In this document: positions 63,429 to 64,000 of the stretch, in pieces
Layout of the letters: each line of letters opens with the position of its first letter
Position numbering within the stretch: the first letter of the stretch is position 1
From: Pseudomonas furukawaii
Lineage (GTDB): Bacteria; Pseudomonadota; Gammaproteobacteria; Pseudomonadales; Pseudomonadaceae
Direction: 5' to 3'
NCBI RefSeq assembly: GCF_002355475.1
Contig: NZ_AP014862.1
Span: forward strand, 1,798,001-1,862,000
DNA: 64,000 nt
Notes under the pieces: model-generated
Told to the model about the DNA's origin: nothing
The model's input: the letters and a program-made list of their open reading frames with translations, nothing else
Databases searched by the model: none
Made by a program: the position numbers and the translations under genes

Positions 63429-64000
63429 ATGGAAACGCGAGCCCATCACGTGCTGATCGGATTGTTCACGGTGCTGGTGGTCGGCGCCGCCATGCTGTTC
63501 GCCCTCTGGCTGAGCCGCGCGGGTTCCGATCAGCAGCTGCAGGAATACGAGGTGGTCTTCACCGAGGCGGTCACCGGCCTGTCCCAGGGCAGCGCGGTGC
63601 AGTACAGCGGCATCAAGGTGGGTGACGTGACCCAGCTGCGCCTGGACAAGGACGACCCGCGCAAGGTGCGGGCGCGTATCCGCATCGTCGGCGGCACACC
63701 GATCAAGGTCGACACCCGGGCGCGGCTCTCCATCACCGGGGTCACCGGCACGGCGGTTATCCAGCTCCATGGCGGCTCGCCCGACAGCCCGCTGCTCGGC
63801 GGCAAGGGTGGCAAGGTTCCGGTGATCGTGGCCGACCCCTCGCCGCTGGCCCGGCTGATGGCGGGGGGCGAGGACGTGATGCTCAGCGTGACCCGGTTGC
63901 TGGAGCAGGCCAACAAGCTGTTTTCCGACGAGAACGTCCGGCAGGTGTCTCTGACCCTGGCCAACCTGGAACAGACCACCGCCGGTCTCGCCGGCCAGCG
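63429..64000 (+). CDS. MCE-domain (MlaD-like) substrate-binding protein, 3' end cut by window
   Basis: This gene runs off the end of the window with no stop; about 190 residues are seen. An N-terminal helix (HHVLIGLFTVLVVGAAMLFALWL) anchors it in the inner membrane, followed by an MCE domain (EYEVVFTEAVTGLSQGSAVQYSGIKVGDVTQLRL..., TPIKVDTRARLSITGVTGTAVIQLHGG). It starts directly after the ATPase stop. A helical tail begins at VMLSVTRLLEQANKLFSDENV, as in longer MCE proteins. An outer-membrane or ABC-type lipoprotein partner may follow beyond 64000. Confidence 0.93.
   Translation, partial: METRAHHVLIGLFTVLVVGAAMLFALWLSRAGSDQQLQEYEVVFTEAVTGLSQGSAVQYSGIKVGDVTQLRLDKDDPRKVRARIRIVGGTPIKVDTRARLSITGVTGTAVIQLHGGSPDSPLLGGKGGKVPVIVADPSPLARLMAGGEDVMLSVTRLLEQANKLFSDENVRQVSLTLANLEQTTAGLAGQ

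Overview
The window is a GC-rich stretch of a Pseudomonas-type gammaproteobacterial chromosome. The evidence is the gene content and order: nth-rnf-metG-apbC-dcd on one side, and dinG, an OmpA lipoprotein, pdxH, a GntP permease, glycerate kinase and the Mrp/Sha antiporter on the other. Both blocks resemble Pseudomonas gene order as I remember it. Two 23-bp Pseudomonas-style REP palindromes support the same assignment. No rRNA, tRNA, CRISPR array or intact prophage was seen.

Layout. 1-2.5 kb: a Rieske oxygenase, a Rid-family protein and an FMN/2Fe-2S reductase in one operon. 2.5-9.5 kb: an accessory island. A porin gene is bracketed by two inverted 1830-bp group II introns that look identical wherever I compared them. 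One intron sits inside a small non-autonomous transposable element (about 525 bp without the intron, with 24-bp terminal inverted repeats and 8-bp target duplications). The other sits at the equivalent position in a degraded relative. A third, intron-free copy lies at 9001-9525. 9.5-20 kb: core genes (PA3496-like protein, nth, an rnf cluster without rnfC, metG, apbC, dcd, nadE). 20-29 kb: a penicillin-acylase-family lipoprotein, a GST, small SEC-C proteins, tandem OmpA lipoproteins, a collagen-like exported protein and a CopD-like membrane protein. 29-47.4 kb: dinG, a secreted glycoside hydrolase, an EstB-like hydrolase, pdxH, a glycerate regulator/permease/kinase cluster and the six-gene Mrp Na+/H+ antiporter operon (A and B fused). 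47.4-52.2 kb: a GAPDH-family gene, small conserved genes, a divergent SDR/LysR pair, REP/REPIN repeats and ChaC. 52.4-60.7 kb: a response regulator and sensor kinase next to a 1988-residue heme peroxidase with RTX repeats. 60.8-64 kb: a structured leader, a small BRO-N-like gene and an Mla-type lipid ABC transporter that runs off the end.

Working together. The Rieske oxygenase and its reductase form a two-component monooxygenase or demethylase, and the nearby porin may feed it, although the porin lies within the mobile island. The Rnf genes code for an ion-translocating electron-transfer complex that appears to lack its NADH-oxidising subunit locally. The CdaR/GntP/glycerate kinase cluster is a glycerate uptake and use module. 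The two-component system next to the giant peroxidase is a plausible controller of it.

The most unusual part is the 2.5-9.5 kb island. The small element sits directly in the T-tracts of intrinsic terminators, always with the same end facing the terminator, and a group II intron uses a site inside this element family as its home.
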